The position numbers and the translations under genes are program-made. This document shows positions 32,082 through 43,605 of a stretch of 64,000 bases of DNA, in pieces. The DNA lies in NCBI GenBank assembly GCA_004764695.1, contig SMSO01000005.1:1321501-1385500 (forward strand). Direction: 5' to 3'. The number at the start of each line of letters is the position of its first letter. Within the stretch, counting starts at the first letter, position 1. Origin of the DNA: Schizochytrium sp. TIO01 (lineage: Eukaryota; Sar; Bigyra; Thraustochytrida; Thraustochytriidae). The notes below the pieces were generated by a model. That model did no database searches and was not told the origin of the DNA. It saw only the letters and a list, made by a program, of their open reading frames with translations.

Positions 32082-34064
32082 TTATTTTGATGGAGGAGCA
32101 TATATTTCCTTGGGAACTTTCCTTTTGCTTGCAGGGTTGTTGCTCCACGATGAGTATAACTTGATCTCAAGTTTATTGATGGAGTCAACCAAGCTCTCGT
32201 AGCTGTCTTCCTGTGATGCGGTCATGTCAATCTTGTGCATGTGATCGAATGTGAGTCGGTGGTGAGTAGCCATCTCATTACAAAGGTAGGATACGACACG
32301 GGGACCGACACGGTACTCCCCCTCACGATCCTTTTCCAGACGAGCCTGGAAGTCAGCATGATCAATATTCACATATAAGTTTCGATCAGTCACAAAGCTC
32401 CGCTTTGGGACAACGTCAGGGTCGTCAGACCTAGCACGTACAAACTGAATCTGAAAGAGACCATCCTTTTGCTTTTTCTTGCGCTGTTGACGCTCTTCTG
32501 GCGTCTTACGAACAACAGGTTCATAATCAACATTGTCGACAGAGATGGGCTCATTATTTTTAATATCAGCTGCGGTGGCGTCGTCCTTGTTATCATCTAT
32601 TGGCAACTCTCTCGATTCTGAAAATTCAGTGTCGTCATCTTCAAGAGGATCCAAACCTTGCTCGTCTTGCTCCAAGAGAGATGCCATAGAGTCGCGAAGG
32701 GTGTCCTCTAGATCACTAAGGGTGTCCTCAACCGTCATGTCAATCACCTTTTGCAATTCTTTCATGAGCTCATCCTCAAGCTCACGGAGTTCTTTATAGA
32801 TAAATTTGCGGTTTGCAGACCGAACAAAGTCATCTCGGGTGAGCACAGGTGTGAGTGCCTTTCGCACTTCAATGCGTCCACATACGCTAGGGTGCTCCCA
32901 TAGCCGACCCTTGTACTTAGATTCTTCAAGAAATGATGAAAGACGGAATGCATCCGAAATAGCACGGCCACCTTTGAAAAAGCGAACACGTTTGTCTGAA
33001 TGGACCTCCTGGGTTACGATGACTTTCACATCCACTGTGGAGCCATCAGGGGCAGTAATGGTCCTCTCGAAACGGGTTCCTTTAATGCTGTCATAATCAA
33101 ACGCTTTGCACGTATGCTCTCGGCGGGTTGGCTTTCGTTTCTTGTTGCCGGGCGTGACCTTACCAACAATGATTCTTGCAGCGTTGTCACTAAGGAGTCC
33201 CTCAAAATGGTTTTCAATGTCTCGACAAAGGGAAATAAAACGAACGGATTCGAACCAGATCGGGTCAATGTCAAGCATCGCAACCACAGTTCCATGGTTC
33301 GAACTGTTCGGAAGAATACTCATTGGCGCTAGATCAGAGTCTGCTTCTTCACTTCTTGAAAGAACATACCGATCAAAGGCGTCACGGACAATCTCATCGG
33401 AAGCCAGAAGGGCATCCATTGGGATTTCATCTGGTCTCGGAACCTGGCTACTCCGGCGATCGAGGACGACGCTACGAACTTTGGCACCTTCTTCCTGAAC
33501 TGGAGATGTGTATACGCGCAGGGATTCTGCAGCAGCTCTAAACGCGTGTGCGCCAAAGCCAAACTGGCCGTTCAAGTATTCTACGTTGCGCTTTTGTGAA
33601 TCACCAATACCCAGCACGAGCTGCATCAGGTTATCCTTGTTCATACCCATACTGTTGTCCCGAATCCAAATTCGTTTCTTTGCAGAATCGATGTCAATCC
33701 TCACGTCAATTAAATGGTTGGGCTGGAACGCCTTGGTTTGCTTACCATCCTCAGCACTGTCTAGAGCGTTATCTACATATTCCATAATCACCCTCGGCAT
33801 GGACTTGTACGTAGACGCAATTGCATTCAGCAATGCCGTAGGATTTTTGATTTGCACTGCATATTCGGCCTCATCAGCACTGCCGGTTTCGATTTTAGAC
33901 TCAATAGCAGCGGGAGATACTCCACTTGCAGAATCCGAAGTTGCATACCTCAGACCGTGATTTGCGACCACCTGGCCAACACCATTGCAGTGTTGATATG
34001 CGGGTTTCGAGATTCTTGCATGGGCAAGATGATTTCTCGCGAGGGATCTCACGAGAGGCCGCAT
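32082..34064 (-). CDS. GHKL-fold ATPase, probably mitochondrial
   Basis: 660 residues. The first 25 (MRPLVRSLARNHLAHARISK) are basic and free of acidic residues, as in mitochondrial presequences. The ATPase fold of gyrase, Hsp90, MutL and histidine kinases is clear: N-box EYVDNALD (E95, D98, N99), G1 box RDNSMGM (D136, G140) and G2 box GQFGFGAHAF (G166-G171). A transducer-like region and an acidic, coiled-coil segment (about 460-560) follow, then a basic stretch (RQQRKKKQKDG). It lacks the histidine-kinase phospho-acceptor and obvious MutL, Hsp90 or MORC CW domains. It is therefore an ATP-dependent conformational clamp of unknown target. MORC-like or Hsp90-like ancestry are both possible. Confidence 0.85.
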   Translation of the reverse strand: MRPLVRSLARNHLAHARISKPAYQHCNGVGQVVANHGLRYATSDSASGVSPAAIESKIETGSADEAEYAVQIKNPTALLNAIASTYKSMPRVIMEYVDNALDSAEDGKQTKAFQPNHLIDVRIDIDSAKKRIWIRDNSMGMNKDNLMQLVLGIGDSQKRNVEYLNGQFGFGAHAFRAAAESLRVYTSPVQEEGAKVRSVVLDRRSSQVPRPDEIPMDALLASDEIVRDAFDRYVLSRSEEADSDLAPMSILPNSSNHGTVVAMLDIDPIWFESVRFISLCRDIENHFEGLLSDNAARIIVGKVTPGNKKRKPTRREHTCKAFDYDSIKGTRFERTITAPDGSTVDVKVIVTQEVHSDKRVRFFKGGRAISDAFRLSSFLEESKYKGRLWEHPSVCGRIEVRKALTPVLTRDDFVRSANRKFIYKELRELEDELMKELQKVIDMTVEDTLSDLEDTLRDSMASLLEQDEQGLDPLEDDDTEFSESRELPIDDNKDDATAADIKNNEPISVDNVDYEPVVRKTPEERQQRKKKQKDGLFQIQFVRARSDDPDVVPKRSFVTDRNLYVNIDHADFQARLEKDREGEYRVGPRVVSYLCNEMATHHRLTFDHMHKIDMTASQEDSYESLVDSINKLEIKLYSSWSNNPASKRKVPKEIYAPPSK

Positions 34065-34703
34065 ATGTGGCGATTTCTGAATGAATATAAGCTTAACCAG
34101 GAGCTGCTACTTTTAATATTTATAGCAGTCTGTCTTTGAGCGGCGACCGCGGTTTGAGACGCCTTCACCACGTTCCTTCTCGCAGATCTCCAACCAAAGC
34201 TTTCCTAAACCAAGACTGATTGCTTAGTGTAGTTGTATGCGGAGTTCGCAGCACCTTATGGATGCGCCAGGCGCGAAGAGCCGACCACACTAGCGCGTCT
34301 GCGCGACTGATTCCACTCCTTCTCCATGCGAATCCTGATGGCAAAATCATATATTACGGATATCCGACTTTAAAGTTTTCTCTTTCACGGAATTCCGTAA
34401 ATAGTGAAGGAAGACGATAGCAGTAGTAGGTACTAAGGTACTCTAATTATCGCAGAGTCGCAGCTTTTTAAAGCAGGTGAAATAGTTTCATGGACATGGA
34501 TGACGAGTACTTTGATAATAATGTGAAGTGGAAGGATCTAGAAATACAAGAGACCAAATGCTGCTTTTGTTTTTGTAGAAGTGATATGATTTTTATTCAT
34601 GAGTTCGCTTCAATATTAATGGCAAACCATCATCTTTTTCGTCTTCTTTTCCTGTCTTATTAAGAAACAAACAAAAAATAAAAAATACATAGCACATGAC
34701 AGC

Positions 34704-35018
34704 CTATACATATCCTCCAGAGTATAATGCATCTTTGGCGCTGGTTGACATTTGCTCAAGATTTGCGAATGATAAATTCTGTAAACTAGCACAAGGCTTT
34801 ATGACGTATTCGAGTTCACCTTCGTGCTCTAATTCTGGCAAGTCATCAACTAGGTGATTGGGAGATTTCTCATTGTCGATCTCAATGCAGGAAGAAGGCA
34901 ACCTATCGAACGTGAGAAACCATTTCTTTCTCTTTTTGTCTAGCTCCAGTAAAAGGAAAAAAGAGCAAATCATGAACGAGTGAACTTGTGAATGAGTGAA
35001 TGAATGAATGAAAAACAT
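34704..35018 (-). CDS. Small hypothetical ORF or terminal exon
   Basis: 104 codons. The first 25 come from an ATTC repeat (FIHSFTHSQVHSF) and are unlikely to be functional. From about residue 26 the translation has normal composition (LELDKKRKKWFLTFDRLP, then an acidic stretch). Before it lies a pyrimidine tract ending in AG (reverse strand, about 34945), so this could be the last exon of a spliced gene whose earlier exons I could not find. An AT-rich 3' flank follows. No family recognised. Confidence 0.25.
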   Translation of the reverse strand: MFFIHSFTHSQVHSFMICSFFLLLELDKKRKKWFLTFDRLPSSCIEIDNEKSPNHLVDDLPELEHEGELEYVIKPCASLQNLSFANLEQMSTSAKDALYSGGYV

Positions 35019-37440
35019 CGCACTACTACCTCGAACTTTTAATCAGATGCAGGCCATTCATCCTTTCAGCCTCTAGAGGGAGGCGTAAAGCGTTGTAAGC
35101 TTTGTTGCTGGTTTCGTGTTGCTATATCAATTCTCTTATCATATAAGATCTTCATCCCCGTATGCCAGCCGATGCGCTACTTATACATGTCCACTTAGCT
35201 ATGGGATCTTTATGAAAGACCATTATAGGTAGTCAGAACATAAGAAAGAGAACAGAACGAGATGTAAAACGGTCAAATCTGAGTCTCTGCTATTCTATGG
35301 GCAAGCGATTGATAAATTTCTCGGGATGCTTGACCAACTCTTGGTTTCCGTGAAGATCAGGGTATGGGGATGCGTCTCGTGGAGTCGGGCTTGAAGGTGC
35401 TTCTCAGCTATCTTCCCCATCTTCTCCATGCCTGAAGGAAGCTAGTGGATGCAGTCTACGTGCAGGATATCGGTCACTGCTCTAATACGTTGCTCAAGGT
35501 GGAGCAGGCCCTCAGGCTCGCAGGAGTTTCACAAAGGAGCCATCCCAAAAGGGCTTTGCAAGTTTGGATCGAATTCGAGCACTTTCGATCGTACTGCGCT
35601 GATTCGATCCAAGTTCGGCCCACCGATTAAGACTAATTGAATTCAGGCTTGCCAGTACGATGCCCATGGCTGCACCTTGACTCAGGTTTTCCTGGCGTGC
35701 ACTCGAGCAAATTTTCAGTCAAGGTCTCATGGAGACAATCGGGCTTGAGAACTACGAGTAGCAAATCATTCTATACAATGTGCAAACATCCTATGATGCC
35801 TTTGGGACAGAGCCATCGCTCCGTGTGAAGCAAGTGGCCCAACATCATGAATGAATGAATGAATGAGTGCATATCTTCTGAGATTGCATGAAATAGCACA
35901 GATCGAGCGGCGTAGAGTCAGAGCTTAGCTAACATTGTGCCGGAGGTTTGTGCCTGTGTGGGTTGCTAAATCCTTATGTTGATGAGTCGTCATAGTTAGT
36001 AAACTGCTTTGTCACACTTCCCTTTTGGCTCCCAACAACTGCCGAAGGTGCTTCAAGAAAGGAGGGGCTCCACATACGTTGGCCCTGCAATGAATTCTGT
36101 CAGAAAGACCTGAAGTAAATCTTGGTTTATTAGAGACCTTACAGGAGAGCTGGGACGTGTTCAGGGTCGAGAGGGGACAGCGCTCGAGCATCAACTTTGA
36201 CTACGACACGGGGGTGCAGCTCGCCAGACAAGCCACTGTGGGAGGTCCAATCTTGCGACGCTTAGCCCAAATATGCGTTAGGATACTTGCCTGAGCGTCG
36301 TGCGATCGCCAGCCCAGGGCTCATTTGTGCGGGTTGAACTTCAGCTCTTGATTGAGTCTACCCAAGCTTCGCACATGTGTATCTTGAAGACCAAATACTT
36401 CGCTTTACGACCATTTATGACGAGCAAAGAATCATCATTGCTACTGCCATATGAAGATTTCAATCAAATAAAAAATGACAATCTCAGGGAACTTGAGGCT
36501 CGCTCGGCTTGGTATGTTTTACATGGCTTTTTCTCAACTTTAAACAGGTGCCACTGGTTCCTTTTGGCGAACTCGATCAAGGCATTTGATCCAAGTTTCT
36601 CTAAATTGGTATTCTAAGGATTCGCCTTAAATTTACTCTATGACCTGCACGTTTTAGTGGGACAATTGCACTACCAAAGCAGGAAAAGAAAAGAAAAGAA
36701 AGAAATTTTTAAAAGAAAAAGATGGGTTACACTCATACACCGTGTCTTGTATCTAATAGAACTTCGCATTACATTTTTACCCATTGTATCGCATTCATTA
36801 CCTTGCTCTGAGCTATACCACCCTACTCAAGGAGTCCTTCTTGCGCCCTGCCGCTGCTTTGCATAAAATCTGGGTTCTACATATTGATGGCACGCTGCTC
36901 TACTTTGTGTTCTCTGCAGTATTTTATCTGGACCCGGATCCTGACGCCTGCGTTCGGGTGGTGCTTAGTACTTGAGGCAAGCTAGCAAGTTAGCAAGCAA
37001 CTCAATGTAAATAATCATGCAAGCACGCCTGTCACGTGAAGCCATGCCATGAAGATTGTTGAAGATCTTCCTTTGCACGTTGGCGTGCGATTCCTGATCG
37101 ATCTCACGTTTATACGATTGACGGCCAAGCCCTTGGATTCCTTTGAAGTTGTCCTAAGAAGCATAAAACGTGCAGGTTCGCAGCCAAACAATAAACTGCA
37201 TCTGAGCTTACGAGGTCCTACTGGTTTACAGAGGAGCACAGCGATGGCCAGTTCTTGCGAGGAGCCACTTCAAGTTGCGCTCAGCTGCATCCGGAGTTCT
37301 GGATCGGATCGTTCGATCTCAGCACCAGCTCGCTCGGTTGCTTTCTTTCTGGCCTTCATCTCGCTTCGCGTGGACGGCCTTGCATGTGTCTAAGGCCTGT
37401 ACGAAGACATAGGAGGAGCCATCGTAGCAGAGCAGAGCAC

Positions 37441-37444
<4 letters not shown>

Positions 37445-37493
<49 letters not shown>
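37445..37493. repeat. (AATC)n microsatellite
   Basis: About 12 copies of AATC in non-coding DNA. A shorter array of the same motif lies at 38919-38951. Confidence 0.95.
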
Positions 37494-37494
<1 letters not shown>

Positions 37495-38589
37495 CATCAT
37501 TAATAAAAAAACAGGGCCCAAGAGAACAGTTGCGCAACCCATTTTAAGGCGCTGCCAGAGGGGCTAGAGGGCACTTCGCGCGAAACCGCCTCAAAATCAG
37601 TGTAGCTACAAAGCCCAATATCACCACCCTCTCTTAAAAATTTACAAATTTCAAATTTTTTCTGTTTTGGTACCTCACAATCCACTGTACTACTATAGTG
37701 GCAAAATTTCACAGTGGTTTACAGAGTGGTGGTAGAGGGGAGGCAATATTGTTAAAAAAGAAGCTGTGGAATTTTAAGCAGAGGGCAGTGTGGGGGTTTA
37801 TTGGAGACAGTGTAGAATCACACCGTGTCTGGTGGCAGCGCACGAGGCCCTGAGCTCGTGAACTTGGTTCAAGGTTGAGAAAGAAGAGTTTCATACGCCC
37901 AACCAACAACCACGCAGCACTCCGCTCGCACTTGAAAGCTAAGCTGCGCAGACCCGCCCAGACAGGTCCAATCTCCCCGTTTCAGCAAGCACCGATACCG
38001 CTTTCTGCTGTGCACGTGTGCGGGATTCCAGGCGAGACAGAACTTGCGGAGACCAGCAGGAAAGCAGAGGGCACGGAATCCTCGATTTCCGTACAAACTT
38101 CGAACTGTGCTGTCCGCTCGGTTAGTTGTCTTTGCGCACGCTCAGAGACAGCCTCCGAGTCGACTCAAGGAAAGTCGGCGGTGCCTTCCTTCGTCTGCAC
38201 GCACCCCCAGGCTAGCGCCCGGGCGTCGTAGTTGCGGCGTTCTGCGTATCCCATCGGCCCGGAACGAACAAATTCGATTAAGCGGTTCAACCGGCTCAGC
38301 CATCGTTCGAGGCAACCAACCCGCCTGCCACAGCAAAGCATCGGCGGGCGCTTCCTCGCTCCCTCTTCAAGCGCGTCCTTCCCGAGGCTTCTTCCCTCCG
38401 CAGGCCAGCTGCAGCAGGCAGGCAGGCAGGCAGCGCTTCTCTCTCGAGGCCCATCCGCGTCAAAGAAACCGCGAGGGACCCGAAGGCAAAAAATCAAAGA
38501 GAACGCCCAGAGAACGCCCCTCGTTTAGTATTGGGTAACGCGGGGAACTTTTCGCCCAGAGAACAAAACCCCGCGAGTGCGGGAGCTTC

Positions 38590-38647
38590 GCAAGTAGGTT
38601 ATAGCCGTGCAGCAAGTGAGTTATAGCCTCGGTACAAGTAAGTTATT
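38590..38647. repeat. GTTATAG motif cluster 1
   Basis: Three copies of a GCAAGTNRGTTATAG-type sequence begin at 38590, 38612 and 38634, an exact 22-base spacing. The third is degenerate (ACAAGTAAGTTATT). See the matching cluster at 39312. Confidence 0.7.
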
Positions 38648-39311
38648 CTAAAGGCGCTGTGTGTGCGGCGGCTTTGGCTCCACTGTAGAATTGATTCATT
38701 GATTGATTACATAGAAGTGCAAATTCGTTGTGCATTCGCTCATTCTGGTTCGTTCGACGTTTGGGCAATCCATCGATCGTTCGGTCAAGACTGATCAAAT
38801 AATCTGCGATCAATTGATCAGCGCGCGGGTGTTTGTGCAAAAGCTCGTACGATTGTGCCTCAGGATTGGTTGCACGATCGGTGTGGATTATAGCTCAATT
38901 CATTGGCCAATTCTATCAATCAATCAATCAATCAATCAATTCTATCAATTGTGCACACACCACAAAAGCTTCGTTCGCGCTGTCCTCTCGTGAGTTCGTT
39001 AGCCTCGACGGTGGGCATTGATTGACCACTCACTTACTTACCGTCTGTCGCAGAGTGCGTGGCCTTTGCTCCTGCTGCTTGCGAGTGAGCTATCGGCTGA
39101 GTCGTTGTCGATCGAAGGCGCTCTTCACTGAGCGAAGAGAAGACGTCCAAACATCGCAATAACGCAACAACAACAACAACGCAACGACAACTCAACAAAC
39201 AAACAACACATCGATTGACTAACGATTGACTGACTGACTGACTGAGTGATCGACTTACTTATTATTTGCGGCTGTGTGCAGGTGGTTTAACCCGTAGTAC
39301 AGGGGCCGCGC

Positions 39312-39365
39312 GCAAGTGGGTTATAGGGCCGCAAGTGGGTTATAGGCGCCGCAAGTGGGTTATAG
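39312..39365. repeat. GTTATAG motif cluster 2
   Basis: Three identical copies of GCAAGTGGGTTATAG begin at 39312, 39331 and 39351, spaced 19-20 bases with GC-rich linkers. Same motif as the cluster 0.7 kb to the left; both lie upstream of the HAD gene. Confidence 0.8.
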
Positions 39366-39561
39366 CCGAGAGGAAGAAAGACTCGAGCCCAACCACGGAA
39401 TCTAACGATCGCTCGAATCGTCGTTTCGTTGTATCGATCGATATCGATCAATCATCGTTCGTCCCATCGCTGTGGAAGTAGCATATCGCCTTCACAGCAC
39501 AGCAAAGCAAAGTAAAACAAAGCAACGCAGGAGATCGGCGTGTGCTCGGATCCCAAGATAC

Positions 39562-39760
<199 letters not shown>

Positions 39761-39829
39761 CGAAGGGCGTTCTTCGACTGATTCTTTAGTTTCTTTGTTT
39801 GTTTTGGCGAAAGTAAAAGTAAAAGAAAA

Positions 39830-40096
39830 CAAAGAACAAAAAAAAAAAAAGAAAAAAGAAAGAAAGAGAAAAGAGAAAAGAGAAGCAAAGCCAAAGGAGC
39901 GAAAGAGAGAGCTCGAGCTCCAGCGACCACGCAGAGCTCGGCAAGCAAGCGGACCGCGGCTGAGCAGAGCGGCCCGGTCTCGCCGAAATAGGAGGCCAGA
40001 GCAAGGCGAAGCAAAGCCAAGGCCAGCCGGAGGGAGCCGCGGCCAGAAGAAAGAGCGAGGCTCGCGGAGCTGCTAGCGTTAGCGGCGGGCTTGCTC

Positions 40097-40129
<33 letters not shown>

Positions 40130-40165
40130 TTTCTTTCTTTTTTTTTTCTTTTTTCTTTCTTTCTC
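39830..40165. repeat. Facing purine (GAAA) and pyrimidine (TTTC) tracts
   Basis: An A/G-only tract (about 39832-39890) and a T/C-only tract (about 40096-40164) flank a 200-bp GC-richer, purine-rich segment. The tracts are mutually complementary (GAAAGAAAG against CTTTCTTTC). Confidence 0.7.
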
Positions 40166-41049
40166 TCCTTGTTTTGAAAAGGAGCGGAGGCGTAGAGTTG
40201 TCGGTAGGAGCTGAGGACTAGGGCGACGATAACGACGACGGCGAAGAGAGAACGGAACGCGGAAAGAGAACGCCATAGTTAGGTAGTTTGAGACAGAAAG
40301 CAAAAGCGAAGGAAAGCAAAAGCCAAAGAGCAAACAAACGAGACTCGCGGCGGTTTGCGAGGCAGGCAAGAGCAAGCAAGCAAGCAAAGGCTGCGGAAGG
40401 ACTGAAGCAGAACTGGAGGCAGGACCCCGACTCTGCCTTGGGAGGAAGCGGCGAACGGCTTGGTTGGCAAGGCAGCTAGCTAGCTAGCTAGGCGGGCGTT
40501 GTTGACGGCGATCGGATCCGGTGCTCGTGAAACGAAGGGATATATTATATATAATATATATATATTGTTGCAGTGGAGATATTGGGCTCAAGCGCGAGTG
40601 GACCTTGGAGGAAAAGAAAGTCGGGATACTCGAGCACGTCTGGGAGGAAGAGAAACGAAGGTGCGTCGAAGGTGCCGCCTAAGTGACCGTTCATACGTCT
40701 ACCTGCGAGAATACCGTCTCGAGCAGAGGTGGTGGTGCTTGGTTCGCATCAAGCGAGGTAGTTAGTGAGTTAGTTAGTTGGTTAGTCTTGGTGCTGTTTG
40801 GTATTTGTGCTCTATCTATCTATCTATCTTTCTATCGAAGTGGCATATAACATACGTACCCAGCGTTATACATTCCTTTGTGTGGAAGCAGAGCGCGCTG
40901 GAGGCTAGAGGCCCTGCCTGAACACACGTTGAGCAAGCGAGCTCAACAAAGATAAGGTCCCAAGTACTCTATCAATCTATCTATCTAATTAATTAATCAC
41001 ACGACGGTGACGGCAGCGGCAGCAGCAGCAGCTACACAAAGCAAAAACG

Positions 41050-43605
41050 ATGTTGCGAAGAGGCCACACAATACCAGCGGCGATCCCTGCAAGAACACCT
41101 GAGTCGCCCGCAGGCAATGTATCAGATAGTAGTCACAACAGCAACATGAATGATCGTTCGGTGCTGGAAGCTCGCAGCAAGCATGCTGTGGACCTGTACA
41201 GGTGTGCTAAAAAATGCTTTAAGGAGAACGACTGCGATGAAGCACTGAGACTGCTTGAAGAGGCACTCGAGTTTAATCACCACCTCAATATTGCGCGCAG
41301 CCTGCAAGATCAAATCTACGCTCACTTGGAGGAAGGTCGTTCGCCGGCCTGGGCTCACTGCTCTGTGAGTAAGTCATGTCCATCTGTATTCCAAGGATCC
41401 TCGGTAGCACAGTCTTCGGCTACTATTAGCAGGAGGTCATCCACATCATCATCATCTTCTTCTTCTTCTTCTATTTCTCGTGGATCATCAAGGGCAAAGC
41501 CAAGCACATATGAAGAGCATAGAAATCCTGCTGTTATTGGAGAGTCTAATGATCATTGCCCAATGTCCTTCGGAAGCATCTCGCCTGGTACAAGGAGAAA
41601 CCTTTTTGCAGAGAACCAAAACAGCCTCAACAGCAGCCCGGAGTCTGTAAGGAGCAGTGCCAGCAAAGGAAAAGTCCATAGCAATAGGAGGCGCTCTGGA
41701 GGTAGTAGAGGGCGTCGGCACCACCAGGCTCTCAACAAAAGTGTAGACAGTGTACCCTTTCTCCAGCTCGGCAAATCGTCATCATTCAGCGAGGGCGTGT
41801 CTCTTGCACGCAGCCGAGCCGCAAGTCAACGGCAACCTCTTTTGAGAACGAAGTCGCAGTCTTTTGCACAACAAATAAATAACCTTTCTCCAGTGGCAAT
41901 GCGCCATGGACAATTCCAAAATGCACGCGACCCCAAACGCCTGCGATTGAGTCTTGACAGCGTGAGTAGTGTGGGAAGCTCAGGGCCATTCCACTTCAAC
42001 GGATTATGTGAGACACTTGACGATGATAACGCTGCCACGCGTACTGTATGCTCTTCCGCCTCAAGTGTGTCCCTTGCGAGCGTCCATACAGAGGCTAATC
42101 ACCTCGATCAGGACCCCGAGAGTACAACAGGATATTCACCAACATTTATTACTTCCAGAAACGAAGATGCTGCTACATCTAGCAGCTCATTCGTAACACA
42201 CGGTGCCCCCACTCCAGTTATCTCTCACAGCCCGACACTGCCACGATCCCGTCAGCGCAGCCAAAATCAGCAGCAGCTGCTGAGAACTCCCAAGCTGCAA
42301 GATGAGTCCCCTGAATTTTTGATCCGCGACTTTCGCAGCCGACCTGGTACATCTGCTGACGCGAGTTTCCTCTCGCCGCAACCTTTCCCGAGTGTTTTGA
42401 CCCCGAAGATGCCGGGTTCTGCGGGTTCAGTGATGTCAGGAATTGAGGGACCGGCACTAACGGAATCCCCAGAGCTCATTAACACACGCCGCGGTGCTGG
42501 AACCTCAAAGGTCGAGCTCGGAAATGTTCGTCGTCGCTTCGATCAGTTGGAGGTAGAGGAGAAGGACCCATCGCTCAGCTCAGAGCGGCGCTCGATCCCC
42601 ATGGAGGAGACCGAGGACAGCCTGCATGAGCATGATGAGCACACCAGAAACAACGATGTCAGCAGAAACATTGCGACCTCTTCGCGCTTTAGAGTGACTG
42701 CTTCGGCATCTGCAATGAGCTTTGGCCGCCCCCTGCCGTTTCCGGAACCTACAAAGCGGTCTGAAGGTGAACTTGTGGGCACTAGCTTGCCGCAGCGCCA
42801 GACTCGCAAGGCTAAACAGCGCGATCGCCGCCTTGCATGCCCATCCACAAACTTGCTCCGCAACCGCGGAGGCAAGGAAAACGGCAGCATGCCTTACAAC
42901 AGCCGGACGAGCGCTCTCAAGTGCGCAAAGACTCCCGCAAGGCAACTTGGAGGCCCGCCCTGCTTCGAGACTCCGACTCGCGATCAACAGTGCCAACTTG
43001 CTAGCGCACAATTCGACCCAGCTCTTGTGGTCAATGCGCTGGAACAGGCTGGCGTTCGCATGCTTGCGCTTGACTTTGATAACACTCTTATTGCTACTCA
43101 TACTAAGGGTCAGTTCCGTGGTTCCGTTAAGGACCTCAAGATCCGACCCATCTTTCGTTCTATTGTGCCTGCCGTGCTTGAGGCCGGCATTGCCATTAGC
43201 ATTGTGACTTTTAGCCCTCAAGTACAAATCGTCAAGCAGCTCTTGTCGGATACTTTCCCTACGGTCAAACTTGGATCCAACACTTTTGTTTGTGGCGCTC
43301 TCCCGAATGCCGTACTCGCATCATGTAACCTTTCTTTTAGCGATGCGGAAAATAAGCAATCCCCTATGTGCTATTCGCCACGTCAAGTTGGCAAACGCCC
43401 TCACATTCGCATGGTCTGTGATGAACATGCCTGGGCAAACAAGTGCGATGCCATTGGCCTAGACCAGGTTCTACTGGTTGATGATGACAAAAACAATATT
43501 GATACTGCCAAGCGTGCTGGCATCAAGGCTGTCTGGTTTCGTGCTGACTATGAGTGCAACGCAGCTGAGCTGCAACTTTTTGTAGAATTGCAAACCCCCA
43601 TGTGA
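41050..43605 (+). CDS. HAD-superfamily phosphatase with long disordered N-terminal region
   Basis: 851 residues. Residues about 30-100 contain a helical repeat of TPR type (DLYRCAKKCFKENDCDEALR). About 100-640 are Ser-rich, low-complexity and basic, with many SP/TP sites, typical of a phosphorylated disordered scaffold. The C-terminal 190 residues are a HAD hydrolase: motif I DFDNTL with D675 and D677, a motif II Thr in SIVTFSPQ, and a terminal VDDDKNNI (D811-D813) followed by TAKRAGIKAVWF. HAD enzymes form a phospho-aspartate and usually remove phosphate from proteins or metabolites. All catalytic acids are present, so activity is expected; the substrate is unknown. The start ATG follows a CAG-rich leader. 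GC is higher in the catalytic part. Confidence 0.88.
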   Translation: MLRRGHTIPAAIPARTPESPAGNVSDSSHNSNMNDRSVLEARSKHAVDLYRCAKKCFKENDCDEALRLLEEALEFNHHLNIARSLQDQIYAHLEEGRSPAWAHCSVSKSCPSVFQGSSVAQSSATISRRSSTSSSSSSSSSISRGSSRAKPSTYEEHRNPAVIGESNDHCPMSFGSISPGTRRNLFAENQNSLNSSPESVRSSASKGKVHSNRRRSGGSRGRRHHQALNKSVDSVPFLQLGKSSSFSEGVSLARSRAASQRQPLLRTKSQSFAQQINNLSPVAMRHGQFQNARDPKRLRLSLDSVSSVGSSGPFHFNGLCETLDDDNAATRTVCSSASSVSLASVHTEANHLDQDPESTTGYSPTFITSRNEDAATSSSSFVTHGAPTPVISHSPTLPRSRQRSQNQQQLLRTPKLQDESPEFLIRDFRSRPGTSADASFLSPQPFPSVLTPKMPGSAGSVMSGIEGPALTESPELINTRRGAGTSKVELGNVRRRFDQLEVEEKDPSLSSERRSIPMEETEDSLHEHDEHTRNNDVSRNIATSSRFRVTASASAMSFGRPLPFPEPTKRSEGELVGTSLPQRQTRKAKQRDRRLACPSTNLLRNRGGKENGSMPYNSRTSALKCAKTPARQLGGPPCFETPTRDQQCQLASAQFDPALVVNALEQAGVRMLALDFDNTLIATHTKGQFRGSVKDLKIRPIFRSIVPAVLEAGIAISIVTFSPQVQIVKQLLSDTFPTVKLGSNTFVCGALPNAVLASCNLSFSDAENKQSPMCYSPRQVGKRPHIRMVCDEHAWANKCDAIGLDQVLLVDDDKNNIDTAKRAGIKAVWFRADYECNAAELQLFVELQTPM

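Noticed and set aside
38044-38538. 164-codon forward frame rich in Arg, Ser and Pro
   Set aside because: It lies in GC-rich non-coding DNA with equally open frames on the other strand, no domain and no good start context.
42580-43227. Reverse-strand 215-codon frame inside the HAD gene
   Set aside because: Antisense shadow of a conserved catalytic domain.
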